Source: Shewanella gelidii
Lineage (GTDB): Bacteria > Pseudomonadota > Gammaproteobacteria > Enterobacterales > Shewanellaceae
Assembly (NCBI RefSeq): GCF_014647855.1
Contig: NZ_BMPZ01000007.1
Location: 1-64,000, forward strand
Length of the DNA: 64,000 nt
Direction of reading: 5' to 3'
This document shows, piece by piece, positions 18,245 to 27,700 of this stretch (the first letter of the stretch is position 1; every line of letters starts with the position of its first letter). Position numbers and translations under genes: made by a program. The notes under the pieces were generated by a model that saw only the letters and a program-made list of their open reading frames with translations, did no database searches and had not been told where the DNA came from.

Positions 18245-18796
18245 TTATCCTTGGCTTGTCACAGTGGGTTGCTTGTTAGTTTGAGGGCTCAACGCGCCAG
18301 CGGCAGAAGCTTTATGGCTTGAGGCATTTACTATTTCAGCATTTATTTCTGAGCGACTGTTGCGCAACATTTGCGTAATGGACTGGCCAATATGTTGCCA
18401 GTTGGCAAATGCAATAATAATTGCGCCGACCCACCAAGCTTTGTGTAAAAACAAACCACAAAGAGAGAGTGCAAAGACCAATTGTACGTGGGCACTTTTC
18501 TTCGCTTGGGCTTGATGCACTGCAACCTCATGTAGTTGCCAGAGTAAATAGATTGCAAAAACTGCGAGGGTAATGGTCACCATGAACAGGTAACCACTAA
18601 AAATTTCACTGTTAAAAAATGCCATCATGGTATCGCTTGGTGTATTGCTAAACTGGCTCATCTCAATATCTTTTGAGTTGATTAAACCTAAAGGTGCTAA
18701 AAAATAGGCGCCCGTAATCATCACGGCCATGAATGCAATAAATTTAATAAAAATCAAAGTAATAATTCGTACTTTTGATAGTGTTGCTTTGAACAA
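18245..18796 (-). CDS. Small inner-membrane protein, partner of the HlyD-like adaptor
   Basis: This 183-residue protein has membrane helices at about 10-32, 65-86 and two weaker ones near 100-135, then a polar Ser/Ala/Gln-rich tail. It is not a recognised family; the pairing resembles yibI with yibH in E. coli, without clear homology. The start is TTG: AGGAGG lies 8 bases before it and no ATG is near. The HlyD-like gene follows after only 4 bases, so the two form an operon divergent from a LysR regulator gene, which is the likely controller. Confidence 0.78.
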   Translation of the reverse strand: MFKATLSKVRIITLIFIKFIAFMAVMITGAYFLAPLGLINSKDIEMSQFSNTPSDTMMAFFNSEIFSGYLFMVTITLAVFAIYLLWQLHEVAVHQAQAKKSAHVQLVFALSLCGLFLHKAWWVGAIIIAFANWQHIGQSITQMLRNSRSEINAEIVNASSHKASAAGALSPQTNKQPTVTSQG

Positions 18797-19043
18797 GGCG
18801 TATTCCTCCTGTTGCCCATTTTTCCCCTTTAGCGCAGCTTAAACCTCACGGAGTTCATTGGCTGTAGCTGTTTGAGAATCAATGATTTTAGGCAAAAATA
18901 TTTAGATGAGCTTTGAGATGTGAAGCAGTTTAAAGGTTAGTCATTGCTTTATATATAGGCTGAGATGATTTTGTGTTATCGTATTTACGATGAATTGGGC
19001 GAGTGCGAACCATTGGTCAGCCGCGTAACATAGGAAGAAGGCG

Positions 19044-19952
19044 ATGCGAAATGAGATCCCAAACTTAAATCTGCTCGTGGTGTTTGCTAGTGTCATGGAA
19101 CATGGCAGTTTAAGTAAGGCCGCTGACACCTTAAATACCAATCAATCCACCATTAGCACAATGCTAATTCGATTAAAAAATGAAGTAGGTCAAACCTTAT
19201 TTGTTCGGAAAGGCAGGGGGGTGGTGCCGACAACCTATGCATCGAGTTTATACTTACAAATTCAGCAGCCCATATCCCAGCTTCGTGACGTTTTTCAATC
19301 CTTTGCAAGCTTTGAACCCGAAGTGTCCAGTCGTAAGTTTGTCACCACAGCACCGGAGCACTTACATTGGCTCTTGTTAGATAAATTTGTACAAGTTGCA
19401 AACCCAAATATCACCCTTGAGTTATATGATCCCCACTATGACCCTCAGTACTCCTACGAATCGTTATTAACAAACAAGTTTGATAGTTTGATTGATATTT
19501 TTCCGCTGGAAAAGCCAAATATGATGAATGAAAAACTGTTTGAAAGTGAGTTTGTCGTGGTTTGTCGGAAAAGCCATCCTCGGATAGATGGCACACTCTC
19601 AATTGAACAGTTTATGGACGAACACCATGCAGTGCTAGAGCGGAGTCAAGATCAGTTATACACCCTCGAGCGATTTGCAGAGGTTGATTTAACTAAAAGA
19701 AAAGTGGCGTACCATGGCCGCTCCTTATTTAGTAATTTGTTATTAGTTAGTCAATCTGAATATTTGGCTGTTATCCCACGACAAATGGCGTTTGAATTTC
19801 AAGATCGGCTTCAATTACAAATTATACCTGCGCCTTTTCCTTATCGGAAAATATCCAATTACTTGATTTGGCATAAAAAGCTTGAAAATGATCCAGCTCA
19901 CCGTTGGTTTAGAGAGCAGCTCTTGATGATCACCCAAGAGATCGCCGTTTAA
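19044..19952 (+). CDS. LysR-family transcriptional regulator
   Basis: This 302-residue protein has the LysR winged helix at the N-terminus (LLVVFASVMEHGSLSKAADTL region; helix-turn-helix about 18-45, with NQSTISTMLIRL) and a periplasmic-binding-protein-like effector domain (about 90-295). The ribosome binding site AGGAAG lies 6 bases before the ATG. It is divergent from the small membrane protein / HlyD-like operon across 247 bases, the common arrangement for LysR proteins that control the neighbouring operon. The effector is unknown. Confidence 0.92.
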   Translation: MRNEIPNLNLLVVFASVMEHGSLSKAADTLNTNQSTISTMLIRLKNEVGQTLFVRKGRGVVPTTYASSLYLQIQQPISQLRDVFQSFASFEPEVSSRKFVTTAPEHLHWLLLDKFVQVANPNITLELYDPHYDPQYSYESLLTNKFDSLIDIFPLEKPNMMNEKLFESEFVVVCRKSHPRIDGTLSIEQFMDEHHAVLERSQDQLYTLERFAEVDLTKRKVAYHGRSLFSNLLLVSQSEYLAVIPRQMAFEFQDRLQLQIIPAPFPYRKISNYLIWHKKLENDPAHRWFREQLLMITQEIAV

Positions 19953-20036
19953 AAATCTGAGCTAATTTTTATTTTTTAAAACGCTGTTTCATACGGGTTA
20001 CATTGTATGGTTCACAGAAAACAATGGGATGTCGAC

Positions 20037-20987
20037 ATGAATAATACACAATTTTGGCATCATGAAAATTGGTTGAGCGATGCATCAACTTGGATAGAGC
20101 AGCAGCTTAGATTGCGTAATGTAGAGCCAAAGTCTCCTGTAGAAAAAGTATCGGGCTGGGCACTTGGCCAAATCTTAAGACAATCCACTAATCGTGGTGT
20201 TTACTATTTCAAAGCGACCGCTTTGTTACCCCTGTTTTCCAATGAAGCGCAGCTTTGCTTGCTGCTTGCTAAGCTATATCCAGAAGTTGTACCAACGGTG
20301 GTGGCCGCAGATATTCAACGCCAATTGATGCTCACTGAAAGTTTTGGAGTAGCGTTTTGTGAGAATGAAAGCCTTTCGACTTGGGCTGAGGCGTTTTTTG
20401 CGTTTTCTCAACTACAGGTCAATACGATAAACAATATCGAATCGCTCAAAGAACACGGTTGTCTTTATCGGCCTATTGAAAAGCTACCACTACAGTTAAC
20501 GGATGTGTTTGCTTGTGATGCTATCAAAGCAATGTTGCCACGCCATATCAAATCAGATGCCAATGTCATCATATCAGCAGTCCATCAGGCTGTTGAAGCA
20601 TTGCAAATTTTTGAGCTCCCAGAGTCATTAGTTCATGGTGATTTGCATATCGAAAATATAGCGCGCAAACATAATTCGTTTATGTTCTTTGATTGGAGTG
20701 ATGCTTGTATCTCTCATCCGTTTATCGATGGGACATATATTTATAGAATGGCGAAGAGTAAAGAGAAGGATAAAATCGTGAATGCTTATTTAGCCCCTTG
20801 GCATGATTTCTTACCTATTGAAAGACTCACTTGTGCGTGGCAAACCGCAGAAATCGTTTGTTACGCGCATCAGGCTGTTAGCTATGCGTCGATGTTTACG
20901 TGTATTCCAGAGCAAGGCAAAGTTGATTTACAAATGGCTTTTGAGCATGCGTTCCAAAGGCTCCACCAGAAAGCGTTGAGCTGTTAA
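20037..20987 (+). CDS. APH-fold phosphotransferase family protein
   Basis: The protein of about 316 residues has a protein-kinase-like APH fold. The catalytic loop VHGDLHIENIA (Asp in HGDLHxxN) and the metal site FFDWSDACISHPF are both intact. The family includes aminoglycoside kinases but also homoserine, choline and other small-molecule kinases, so resistance should not be assumed. An ATG at 20007 is in frame; I prefer 20037, which has a weak GGGAT site 8 bases before it. It follows the LysR gene by 84 bases on the same strand. Confidence 0.8.
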   Translation: MNNTQFWHHENWLSDASTWIEQQLRLRNVEPKSPVEKVSGWALGQILRQSTNRGVYYFKATALLPLFSNEAQLCLLLAKLYPEVVPTVVAADIQRQLMLTESFGVAFCENESLSTWAEAFFAFSQLQVNTINNIESLKEHGCLYRPIEKLPLQLTDVFACDAIKAMLPRHIKSDANVIISAVHQAVEALQIFELPESLVHGDLHIENIARKHNSFMFFDWSDACISHPFIDGTYIYRMAKSKEKDKIVNAYLAPWHDFLPIERLTCAWQTAEIVCYAHQAVSYASMFTCIPEQGKVDLQMAFEHAFQRLHQKALSC

Positions 20988-21338
20988 TTCTTGTCCTTCT
21001 TTCTATTTTCATGACTTTGCCTGTTTGGTTATTGTTGCAACATTACCAGATATATTGCGTTTTGCGAGTGTAAAAAAGAAATGAAGACTAGGGCGTTATT
21101 GTTTAGTGGCAACTATAAGAGAAATATGACGTTTTTTGTGAAGGATAGGGCATTAGTTGTTGGGACAGTCGTGTAAAGTTGTTAGGTTGCTTGTGGTGTC
21201 GTTCTCGGTTTTTCGGGAGTTGTGTTATATAAGCCACATCATAAATGTTTACCTATTGATTTCAAAAGAAATGTTCTAATGACTCCCTTGGTTTGGGTGT
21301 TATTGATATTCAATTTACCATCAACATTGGGTTTTATT
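20988..21338. other. Intergenic region without a recognised gene
   Basis: Low-complexity AT-rich sequence. I see no RNA gene, terminator or convincing open frame, apart from an in-frame but signal-less N-terminal extension of the next gene. Confidence 0.45.
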
Positions 21339-21680
21339 ATGAAGCTAAAAATCACACCTTTTTTGTTTATTGCAGCCCTTTTAGGCACTACTGGGTTGGC
21401 AGGAGTGAGCAACGCTTACGCAGAGACTCGAGTCGTTCCAACAAAAAATATGCAACCAATTGAGCGGTATGGAAATCATAGACGGCAACAAGTCGTTGTC
21501 GACAAATTTGGTGAGCGTACCGGGGAGGGCATAATCTGTCCCTGTATATTCGACAAAATGCAAGATATGAAGCCAAAGGATGGACGATTTGCTGCGTTCG
21601 GTTATGTATGGGTATGTAAAGTATTTGATCAAGATGATTTTTGTCGAGAGGTCGAAAGAGTTGCTGTTGATGTAAGATAA
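21339..21680 (+). CDS. Small secreted protein with C-x-C-x(23)-C-x(8)-C motif
   Basis: The 113-residue protein begins with a clear signal peptide (MKLKITPFLFIAALLGTTG..., cleavage after SNAYA). The mature part is about 86 residues and holds exactly four cysteines, as CPC, then C after 23 residues, then C after 8. A second gene at 52842 has the same C-terminal pattern with matching hydrophobic positions (CxCxF, WxCxxx, then C). Two disulfides or a metal site are possible. The frame extends upstream to 21222, but only the start at 21339 gives a signal peptide. Function unknown; no known family recognised. Confidence 0.7.
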   Translation: MKLKITPFLFIAALLGTTGLAGVSNAYAETRVVPTKNMQPIERYGNHRRQQVVVDKFGERTGEGIICPCIFDKMQDMKPKDGRFAAFGYVWVCKVFDQDDFCREVERVAVDVR

Positions 21681-21855
21681 CACTGATTTTACCGTGGGGT
21701 GTTCGAGCAAAATTTGATCTGTACCCATAACATCCCGTGACAGTATTTGATGTTCCTATCAGCGACTTTAAATCGTGCCGCCGGTTGATACCCTCGTCAT
21801 TTTTTTCATGGTTTTAATTATGATGAATCCGCTTTTTTAAATACAAGAGTCATAG

Positions 21856-22788
21856 ATGTCTAACACAACGATTCCCGCGTCTTATTTTGGTATTGTGCTT
21901 GGTCTGTCTGGTTTAGGGCAGGCTTGGCGTATCGCGCACTCTTTATGGCAACTCCCGTCATTTATTGGTGAAACTTTATTGGCTATTGCCACCTTGGTTT
22001 GGCTGATTTTGCTCATCGTCTATATCAAGCAAGTATTCCGACAAACTGCAGTTGTCGTTCAGGAATTTTGTCACCCAGTACAAGGCAGCACTCCAGCCTT
22101 GTTAGGCGTGTCTACATTACTCATTGTTCTTGCGGTTTTACCCTATTCTCGCACATTGGCGTGGATATTAGCCGCACTTGGTATTCTTTGGCATGTTTGT
22201 TTCTCTCTTTGGCACAATGGCTCGCTGTGGAAGGGGGGGCGCAGAAGTTTAGATTCACTCCCTTCACTATATTTACCGACGGTTGCGGGAAATTTCACGA
22301 GTGCTGCGGCGTTAGGCGCTTTGGGATATCCCTCCTGGGGCTGGTTGTTTTTAGGGGCGGGCATGTTTTCTTGGCTCGCAATTGAATCGTTGATTATTCA
22401 ACGGCTTTGGTTGGATCAAGAACTACCTTCAATGCAACGTCCGTTACTTGGGATCCAGTTTGCGCCCCCTGTCGTGTGTACGATGGCTTGGTTGTCTATC
22501 AATCCCAGTAGTCACGAATACTGGATTTTGATGATGTGGGGCTATGGGCTTTATCAACTGATGCTTGGTATTCGGTTAGGTAAATGGCTAGGCTCTCAAC
22601 CTTTCGCACCGTCTTATTGGGCTTATACATTTGGTATTGCAGCAGCCACGGTTACGGGGCTAAAACTTGCGCTTGCAGGTGTCAGTTCTGCTGAGGTTAT
22701 TTCAGTACCTGTATTTATCGGTGCAAACCTATTTATCGGTTACCTTAGCGTGCGAACCATTCGTCTATTGGTTTCGGGCAAACTATAA
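21856..22788 (+). CDS. tehA: TehA-type SLAC1/TDT family channel or transporter
   Basis: This 310-residue membrane protein has about ten helices and matches E. coli TehA along its length: the start ASYFGIVLGLSGLGQAWR, the central LYLPTVAGNF, LGAGMFSWLAIE, and the end RLLVSGKL. TehA is a trimeric anion channel homologous to plant SLAC1; the tellurite resistance for which it was named appears on overexpression. No tehB lies beside it. The last 6 bases overlap the convergent UPF0016 gene. Confidence 0.9.
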   Translation: MSNTTIPASYFGIVLGLSGLGQAWRIAHSLWQLPSFIGETLLAIATLVWLILLIVYIKQVFRQTAVVVQEFCHPVQGSTPALLGVSTLLIVLAVLPYSRTLAWILAALGILWHVCFSLWHNGSLWKGGRRSLDSLPSLYLPTVAGNFTSAAALGALGYPSWGWLFLGAGMFSWLAIESLIIQRLWLDQELPSMQRPLLGIQFAPPVVCTMAWLSINPSSHEYWILMMWGYGLYQLMLGIRLGKWLGSQPFAPSYWAYTFGIAAATVTGLKLALAGVSSAEVISVPVFIGANLFIGYLSVRTIRLLVSGKL

Positions 22789-23373
22789 ACTTTGGTACAA
22801 ATCTAAAAGCAATAGAATAGCAAGCCCGATAAAGAATAGACCGCTTATTCTGTGTAATAGATTAATATTGAGTCGCGCTAATAACTTGCGGCCAGCGTAT
22901 ATCCCCATCAAAGCGCTGGTGGCCAAGGCTAATGTTGCACCTAGCCACACAGCCAAAGGTCGGTGCGTGGTGCTCAGGGTAATCACGGCTAACTGTGTTT
23001 TGTCGCCCAATTCTGCGAGAAAGATCATCATAAAGGTTGTTAGCAAAACGCCTCTAGCAGACTTCATCTGACTCACCCCCTCTTCATTGTCTTCCTTTGA
23101 CAAAAGGGAGTGCAGGCCAAACAGAGCAAACAGTAACGCTGCGGCAATGGTAATCCATTGCTTAGGGATCAGTTGAGACAAGCTGCCGCCCACTGTTACG
23201 GCCAGAATGTTTAGCAAGGCAAAGGCTGTTATCGCGCCAATTGCGACGGTTTTGGCTCGGTGTTTAGACGCTAACGTCATGCATACGAGCTGACTTTTAT
23301 CTCCAATTTCAGCTAACAAAATCACACCAAATGTCAGTACTGATGAGGAAAAGAGTTCGAGTGGTAAATTCAT
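22783..23373 (-). CDS. UPF0016/GDT1 family cation transporter, probably Mn2+ exporter
   Basis: The protein of about 196 residues has six helices in two inverted repeats, each with the family motif E-x-G-D-K-[ST] (LAEIGDKSQL and LAELGDKTQL), the cation-binding site of the UPF0016/TMEM165 family. A bacterial member, MneA of Vibrio, exports Mn2+. An in-frame ATG at 23412 gives a 13-residue extension; I chose 23373 (MNLPLELF) because family members begin close to the first helix, though neither has a strong ribosome binding site. The long leader upstream may be a riboswitch. Confidence 0.87.
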   Translation of the reverse strand: MNLPLELFSSSVLTFGVILLAEIGDKSQLVCMTLASKHRAKTVAIGAITAFALLNILAVTVGGSLSQLIPKQWITIAAALLFALFGLHSLLSKEDNEEGVSQMKSARGVLLTTFMMIFLAELGDKTQLAVITLSTTHRPLAVWLGATLALATSALMGIYAGRKLLARLNINLLHRISGLFFIGLAILLLLDLYQSL

Positions 23374-23504
23374 ATTAGGTTCTAGTTGATCGTGCATCAC
23401 AGCGAGCCGCATGTTAACTCATACTCGCTCTAAGGTTAACCATGCAAAATACAACCTTGTTTTTAATTGATGTAGGTCAAAAACTCTTTACTAACGTATG
23501 TTGA

Positions 23505-23600
23505 CTACTGAGAGAGGCGCCAACGACGGCTTACACGTTCTTGCTGGGGGCGTTGATGCTTAAGCGTTCTCGAAATGAAGTGAGCAAGCCCCTAGGAGGT
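23505..23600 (-). promoter_or_regulatory. Structured leader, possible yybP-ykoY-type Mn2+ riboswitch
   Basis: On the minus strand, upstream of the UPF0016 gene, the sequence carries AGGGGCTTGCTC, CATCAACGCC, GTAAGCCGTCG and TTGGCGCC, with several pairings possible (AGGGGC with GCCCC, CTTGCT with AGCAAG, CAACG with CGTTG). yybP-ykoY riboswitches bind Mn2+ and often precede UPF0016 genes. The GGGG, CATCAAC and GGCGCC elements recall that class, but I do not see the usual GGGGAGUA loop exactly, so the class is uncertain. About 130 bases separate it from the start codon. Confidence 0.4.
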
Positions 23601-23673
23601 CGAAAACAGACCAATAAGTACTAAAACACGTGAGAGGCAAAGTGCACAGACACATGCTTATTGGTTTTAGGTA

Positions 23674-23714
23674 TAAAAAAGCCCGAAGTAATGAGTACTT
23701 CGGGCTTTTTTATT
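23674..23714 (-). terminator. Terminator after tRNA-Pro
   Basis: AAAAAAGCCCGAAGTA and TACTTCGGGCTTTTTT pair around ATGAG. It is T-rich on both sides and so can work in both directions; on the minus strand it ends the tRNA transcript. Confidence 0.9.
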
Positions 23715-23721
23715 TTGAATG

Positions 23722-23798
23722 TGGTCGGTATGAGAGGATTTGAACCTCCGACCCCTGACACCCCATGACAGTGCGCTACCGGGCTGCGCTACATACCG
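23722..23798 (-). tRNA. tRNA-Pro (anticodon GGG)
   Basis: The 77-base cloverleaf includes an encoded CCA end (23722-23724). The acceptor stem is CGGTATG/CATACCG, the T arm GGAGG-TTCAAAT-CCTCT, and the anticodon loop ATGGGGT (anticodon complement at 23762-23764). The anticodon stem has the T-T mismatch also seen in E. coli proL, which it closely resembles. It reads codons CCC/CCU. Confidence 0.95.
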
Positions 23799-23948
23799 AG
23801 AATTACCAAATGTGCTTTTTGCATCTTTGGTGACGCAGAACTTTATCAAGACCTTTATTGTTGCGCAAGCAATTATCCATTTACTTGTATTAATTGGCGA
23901 TTATCTGTGCGTGAATCAAATAATAGCGCAAGATTTTCGCTTGTGGCG

Positions 23949-25733
23949 CTAGTTATTGAACAAACGCCTACCTTCTCTCATGACTTGAATTAATTCAGGG
24001 GCGCTCATCTTCTTTTTCAAGCGCTTTTCATAGTTTCGATCATAAATACGGTATTTGCCGTGACGGTCGATCACGGTAATTTCTTCTTTTTGGTAAATCG
24101 CAAATGTGCGCTTGTCACCAACGTACACCCAAGTTTCGTCGTCGGGTTGTAGTAAATCTCTGCCGGCACTGTAGTCAGTTGCTGGATTCGTACAACCTAA
24201 GACTTGACTCATTAATGTTGGGGCTAGCCCGAGATGGCTTGTGGTGTGTTTTGCGGCTGCGCGTTTACCGTTTGGCCAATGAATAACCATTGGAACATGC
24301 ACGTTGGCCGGCGAGAGGTTTTTACTGGCAACACGATAGTTACTGGTAAATACCTTACCGCTGATCCCAGTAATGATGATGAGGGTGTCTTCTGGAACTT
24401 GCTGCACAATCGACTCAATTTGCTGGTCAATAAAGTTGAGGGACTGTCGGTATTGATTGAATAATACTTTTTGCGCCGGTTTCAGGCTCTTATCCGCTTG
24501 AACGGTTTCTATCCCTAAAAAACCAACAGGCGTATCGTAATCTTCTGGCGAGGCGAGATTTACAAATGCAAACCAAGGGTTGCTTCGGTAAGCTTGCCAG
24601 CGCTTAAACTCTGTAACCGTTTGAATATCTGCTTGGGCGCTACCATCTTCACTGGATGCAATATGGTGTTCAAAATCATGAAAAGCAGGGTTCTCCGCCA
24701 CTTTTTCTGAGCTAGTGGCCGTCGTAAATAAACCCACATCGTAGCCTTGGCTTGCAAATTGTTGTGGCATCAATGGCTTAATTTTATGGGTTTCCACAAC
24801 GTCAATATAGCTACCTTGGATCCCATAAAGTAATGAGAATAAGCCACTTTGGTATTGGTGGCCGCCGCTGAGGTGTTGTGTTAGCGATTGATTATCTTGA
24901 GCGTATCCGTGGAAAAATGGCATGGTCGACGCATCGACTAAATCAGCGCGTAAGCTGTTCACACCGATGACAAGCACGTTTTGCGTTTGATCTGCTTTAC
25001 ACTGCAGCGGGGCTTTCGGGTACTGGATGGTGTTTTTAGGTAGGTTTTCTTGTGGAGCACTGGTGCCTTCCACGCCATGGCTTTCCATAAATGAGCGGGC
25101 AGTTGCAGGGTAAGATAGTGGATAAGCATCGTCATAGCGCGTAATTTCGCTGACATCAGCAGCATCGGCCCAAATATGGATGAGATGACTGCTCACAAAG
25201 CAAACCCCTACAAAGGCAACGACTTTATAGCCCCAATTGCGTTTTTGAATTTTTTCGATTCGTTTCCATAGAAAGTTTGCAAGTGTCAGCTCTATAGCAA
25301 TGATTGCCAGTGGCGTGATGATATACGATGTGCCGCGGAGCAATGCATTGAGATCCGCCCACGCCAACTCAAATGCAAATGGGCTTAAATGCATCCCGTA
25401 ATCGTCATAAACGATGGTGTCATAGAGTAAGGTGCATAAACCTGCCGTTGCAACAAATGCGCCCAAGCCTCTCAGAATTTTAGAATAGGGAATGACGAGT
25501 GTTGCCGGAAACAAAACGACGAGATAGACGATAAACGCAAGGAAGCTAAATTGGCCAATGGTGTTCAGCGCGAGATAACCCCAGCCAACGATAGAATCTG
25601 GGTAACCTACGGTTTCAAGGTATCGAGCACCAATAATGATGGCAAGCAAGCCGTTAATAAAAGCAAACCAATGCCCCCAATTAACTAAGCGCGATACTTT
25701 GTCTCGGCTCATTTGCTTTTTGCGTTCAACCAT
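23949..25733 (-). CDS. yejM: YejM/PbgA/LapC-type inner-membrane sulfatase-like protein
   Basis: This 594-residue protein matches E. coli YejM in length and layout: five N-terminal membrane helices (DUF3413, about 15-195, with NWGHWFAFINGLLAI and LPLSYP-like motif PLSYPATARSF) and a periplasmic alkaline-phosphatase-fold sulfatase domain (about 250-570). In E. coli it controls LpxC proteolysis through LapB/FtsH in response to outer-leaflet LPS and is essential. It is a pseudo-hydrolase; the nucleophile region here reads GVNSLRADL. It lies beside yejL and yejK, as in enterics, with the tRNA-Pro downstream on the same strand. Confidence 0.93.
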   Translation of the reverse strand: MVERKKQMSRDKVSRLVNWGHWFAFINGLLAIIIGARYLETVGYPDSIVGWGYLALNTIGQFSFLAFIVYLVVLFPATLVIPYSKILRGLGAFVATAGLCTLLYDTIVYDDYGMHLSPFAFELAWADLNALLRGTSYIITPLAIIAIELTLANFLWKRIEKIQKRNWGYKVVAFVGVCFVSSHLIHIWADAADVSEITRYDDAYPLSYPATARSFMESHGVEGTSAPQENLPKNTIQYPKAPLQCKADQTQNVLVIGVNSLRADLVDASTMPFFHGYAQDNQSLTQHLSGGHQYQSGLFSLLYGIQGSYIDVVETHKIKPLMPQQFASQGYDVGLFTTATSSEKVAENPAFHDFEHHIASSEDGSAQADIQTVTEFKRWQAYRSNPWFAFVNLASPEDYDTPVGFLGIETVQADKSLKPAQKVLFNQYRQSLNFIDQQIESIVQQVPEDTLIIITGISGKVFTSNYRVASKNLSPANVHVPMVIHWPNGKRAAAKHTTSHLGLAPTLMSQVLGCTNPATDYSAGRDLLQPDDETWVYVGDKRTFAIYQKEEITVIDRHGKYRIYDRNYEKRLKKKMSAPELIQVMREGRRLFNN

Positions 25734-25997
25734 TGTTTGTCGTTTGTTCCTTTGCGAATGCCATTGTCTATATAGTTAAAAGGTAGGTTACTGGCGCCAC
25801 TTACCTTTCATCTATAGCCGTACAATTAACCTTTAACACCATGGGCTCGGTTTGTTGCTTCGGTTATATAAGCTATTGTTAAGCTGATATATCTTAAGCA
25901 TTCTACGAATTTTACGCCATGAATACCTGTGTTTAGTGCGCAAGTTAGCCAATAAGTTCGCTGATCCGCTAAATTGCGCTGTGATTTGTTAGCTGAC

Positions 25998-26216
25998 TTA
26001 ATCTGCTTTTGTTGACTGAGTTAACACTTTTGCAAATTGCTCAGCAACGGCTTGGCGCTGGCTTGCTGGGACTTTGCTTTCAAGAAGGTGCGACACACAG
26101 TTGCCAAGCACCATTAAACTAAGGTCTGTTGGGGCTTTGTGCTTTTCGAGCACAGTCAACATTTCGGTAATGAGAGTCTCAACTTGAGCGTTGGTATATT
26201 TAGATTGAATAGCCAT
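25998..26216 (-). CDS. yejL: YejL family protein (DUF1414)
   Basis: The 72-residue protein contains LEKHKAPTDLSLMVLGN, the signature of YejL. Function is unknown. The frame is open to 26282, but the ATG at 26216 gives the family length (E. coli: 75). It is divergent from yejK and upstream of yejM on the same strand with a gap of about 260 bases, in which I see nothing else. Confidence 0.92.
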   Translation of the reverse strand: MAIQSKYTNAQVETLITEMLTVLEKHKAPTDLSLMVLGNCVSHLLESKVPASQRQAVAEQFAKVLTQSTKAD

Positions 26217-26293
26217 ATTAAAAAAATGATTCACTTTGAAACGAATTAGCGGCATATAATAGCCCAATTCAATTCGTATCACTATCTAGGCTT

Positions 26294-27325
26294 ATGAGTA
26301 TTCACGTCGAACAGGCAATTATTCACGAAATTTCCCAAGATGGCGAAGGGCAGCTTGCTTGCCGTTTGCGCCCTCAACCTCTATTAAATGGTCAAGCTGT
26401 TGAAGTTATGCTGGAGGAGTTACACCAAACCTACTCAAGCAAAGCGGGCAAAGGTTTTGGTTATTTTGGTGTGCCCGAAGATGATGGCGATGCCAATCCA
26501 GCTTTTGAAGAGGCGTTAACGAATTACCGTAGCAATGAGATGGGCTTTGTTGAGTTTTCAAGTGCAGCCGTAAAGTTACTTCAACAGGAGTTAGCCAAAT
26601 ACGATTTCAGTCAAGGTGGCTTTTTGCTGTTGTCTTGCTATACGTCGATAACAAGCGACTACCTATTTGTGGCGATGCTCAACGCGAAATCTTCGATGAC
26701 CGTGCTTGATGATATGGAATTAACACAGAACAATCATTTAGATTTAAGCAATATTCAATTGGCAGCGCGTATTGATTTAACGGAATGGCAAGCGGATGAA
26801 ACGTCTCGCAAGTACATCTCTTTTATTCGCGGGCGTGCAGGACGAAAAGTTGCAGACTTCTTCCTTGATTTTATGGGCTGTGTCGAAGGAGTTAACCTGA
26901 AAGCGCAGAATAAGAGCTTAATGGTTGCCGTAGAAGATTTTGTCGCAAGTGGTGAATTAACCAAAGACGAGCGCCAGCAATGTCGCGATAAAGTGTACGA
27001 CTATTGCACCAACCAGTTTGATAGCGGCGAAGATGTGCAAATGAAAGATCTGGCCGACGAATTGGCTGATGATGGCATGGATTCTTTTTATGATTTTGCG
27101 ACCGGTGGCGAGTATGAACTCGAGGAAGAGTTTCCGGCAGATAAGTCGACACTGAGACAGCTGAAGAAGTTTTCTGGAACAGGCGGCGGGGTTACCTTAA
27201 GTTTTGACAGTGGTCATTTAGGGGAGAGAGTCATCTATGACCCGATTTCTGACACCATTATGATTAAAGGTGTGCCCGCTAATTTGAAAGATCAGCTCGA
27301 TAGACGATTAAAAGGTGGCAACTAA
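26294..27325 (+). CDS. yejK: Nucleoid-associated protein YejK/NdpA
   Basis: This 343-residue protein has the usual length and motifs of NdpA (start [12 protein letters not shown]..., KGFGYFG, the region [20 protein letters not shown] and the acidic C-terminus). YejK binds DNA and interacts with topoisomerases in E. coli. A TATAAT box lies at 26255-26260, 33 bases before the start, in the short divergent gap to yejL. A terminator follows at 27371. Confidence 0.94.
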   Translation: MSIHVEQAIIHEISQDGEGQLACRLRPQPLLNGQAVEVMLEELHQTYSSKAGKGFGYFGVPEDDGDANPAFEEALTNYRSNEMGFVEFSSAAVKLLQQELAKYDFSQGGFLLLSCYTSITSDYLFVAMLNAKSSMTVLDDMELTQNNHLDLSNIQLAARIDLTEWQADETSRKYISFIRGRAGRKVADFFLDFMGCVEGVNLKAQNKSLMVAVEDFVASGELTKDERQQCRDKVYDYCTNQFDSGEDVQMKDLADELADDGMDSFYDFATGGEYELEEEFPADKSTLRQLKKFSGTGGGVTLSFDSGHLGERVIYDPISDTIMIKGVPANLKDQLDRRLKGGN

Positions 27326-27370
27326 GTCATTGCTCCAATAAGTTATCGCTTGCAAAAAGCAACGGATTGA

Positions 27371-27397
27371 AAACAGCACCTTTGGGTGCTGTTTTTG
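27371..27397 (+). terminator. Terminator after yejK
   Basis: The stem AACAGCACC / GGTGCTGTT with loop TTTG is followed by a T tract. Between it and the next gene (27398-27700) I see only an AT-rich promoter region. Confidence 0.87.
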
Positions 27398-27700
27398 TTT
27401 GCAACGATATAAATGCAAATGTGAAGAGACGATAAGGTGGTAAACGGGGTGGGCAAATATTGTTATTGGGCATTAAAAAAAACCTAAAATAAGTTACCAA
27501 CATACAGAGTGAATCATGGTCAGTTCATGAACTAAGTTTAATGGCAAATGTTTGTCGTTGTGCTGATGTGTCAAAGTGTCGCAGCAGATTCAATATCCAT
27601 TTTATTTCTCTATTGGCTGTGCATATAACAGGAGTGGCGGCGTGTATTAAGAAAAAGGATGTTTCCCCGATGCATTCTTAGGCTAAGAAGGTGGTGCTCT

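Noticed and set aside
20037-20987. Aminoglycoside resistance gene
   Set aside because: The APH fold is shared by many metabolic kinases. There is no mobile context and no close match to a known resistance enzyme that I can recall.
21856-22788. Tellurite resistance determinant
   Set aside because: TehA alone, without tehB, is a chromosomal channel of general function; a resistance claim is not supported.
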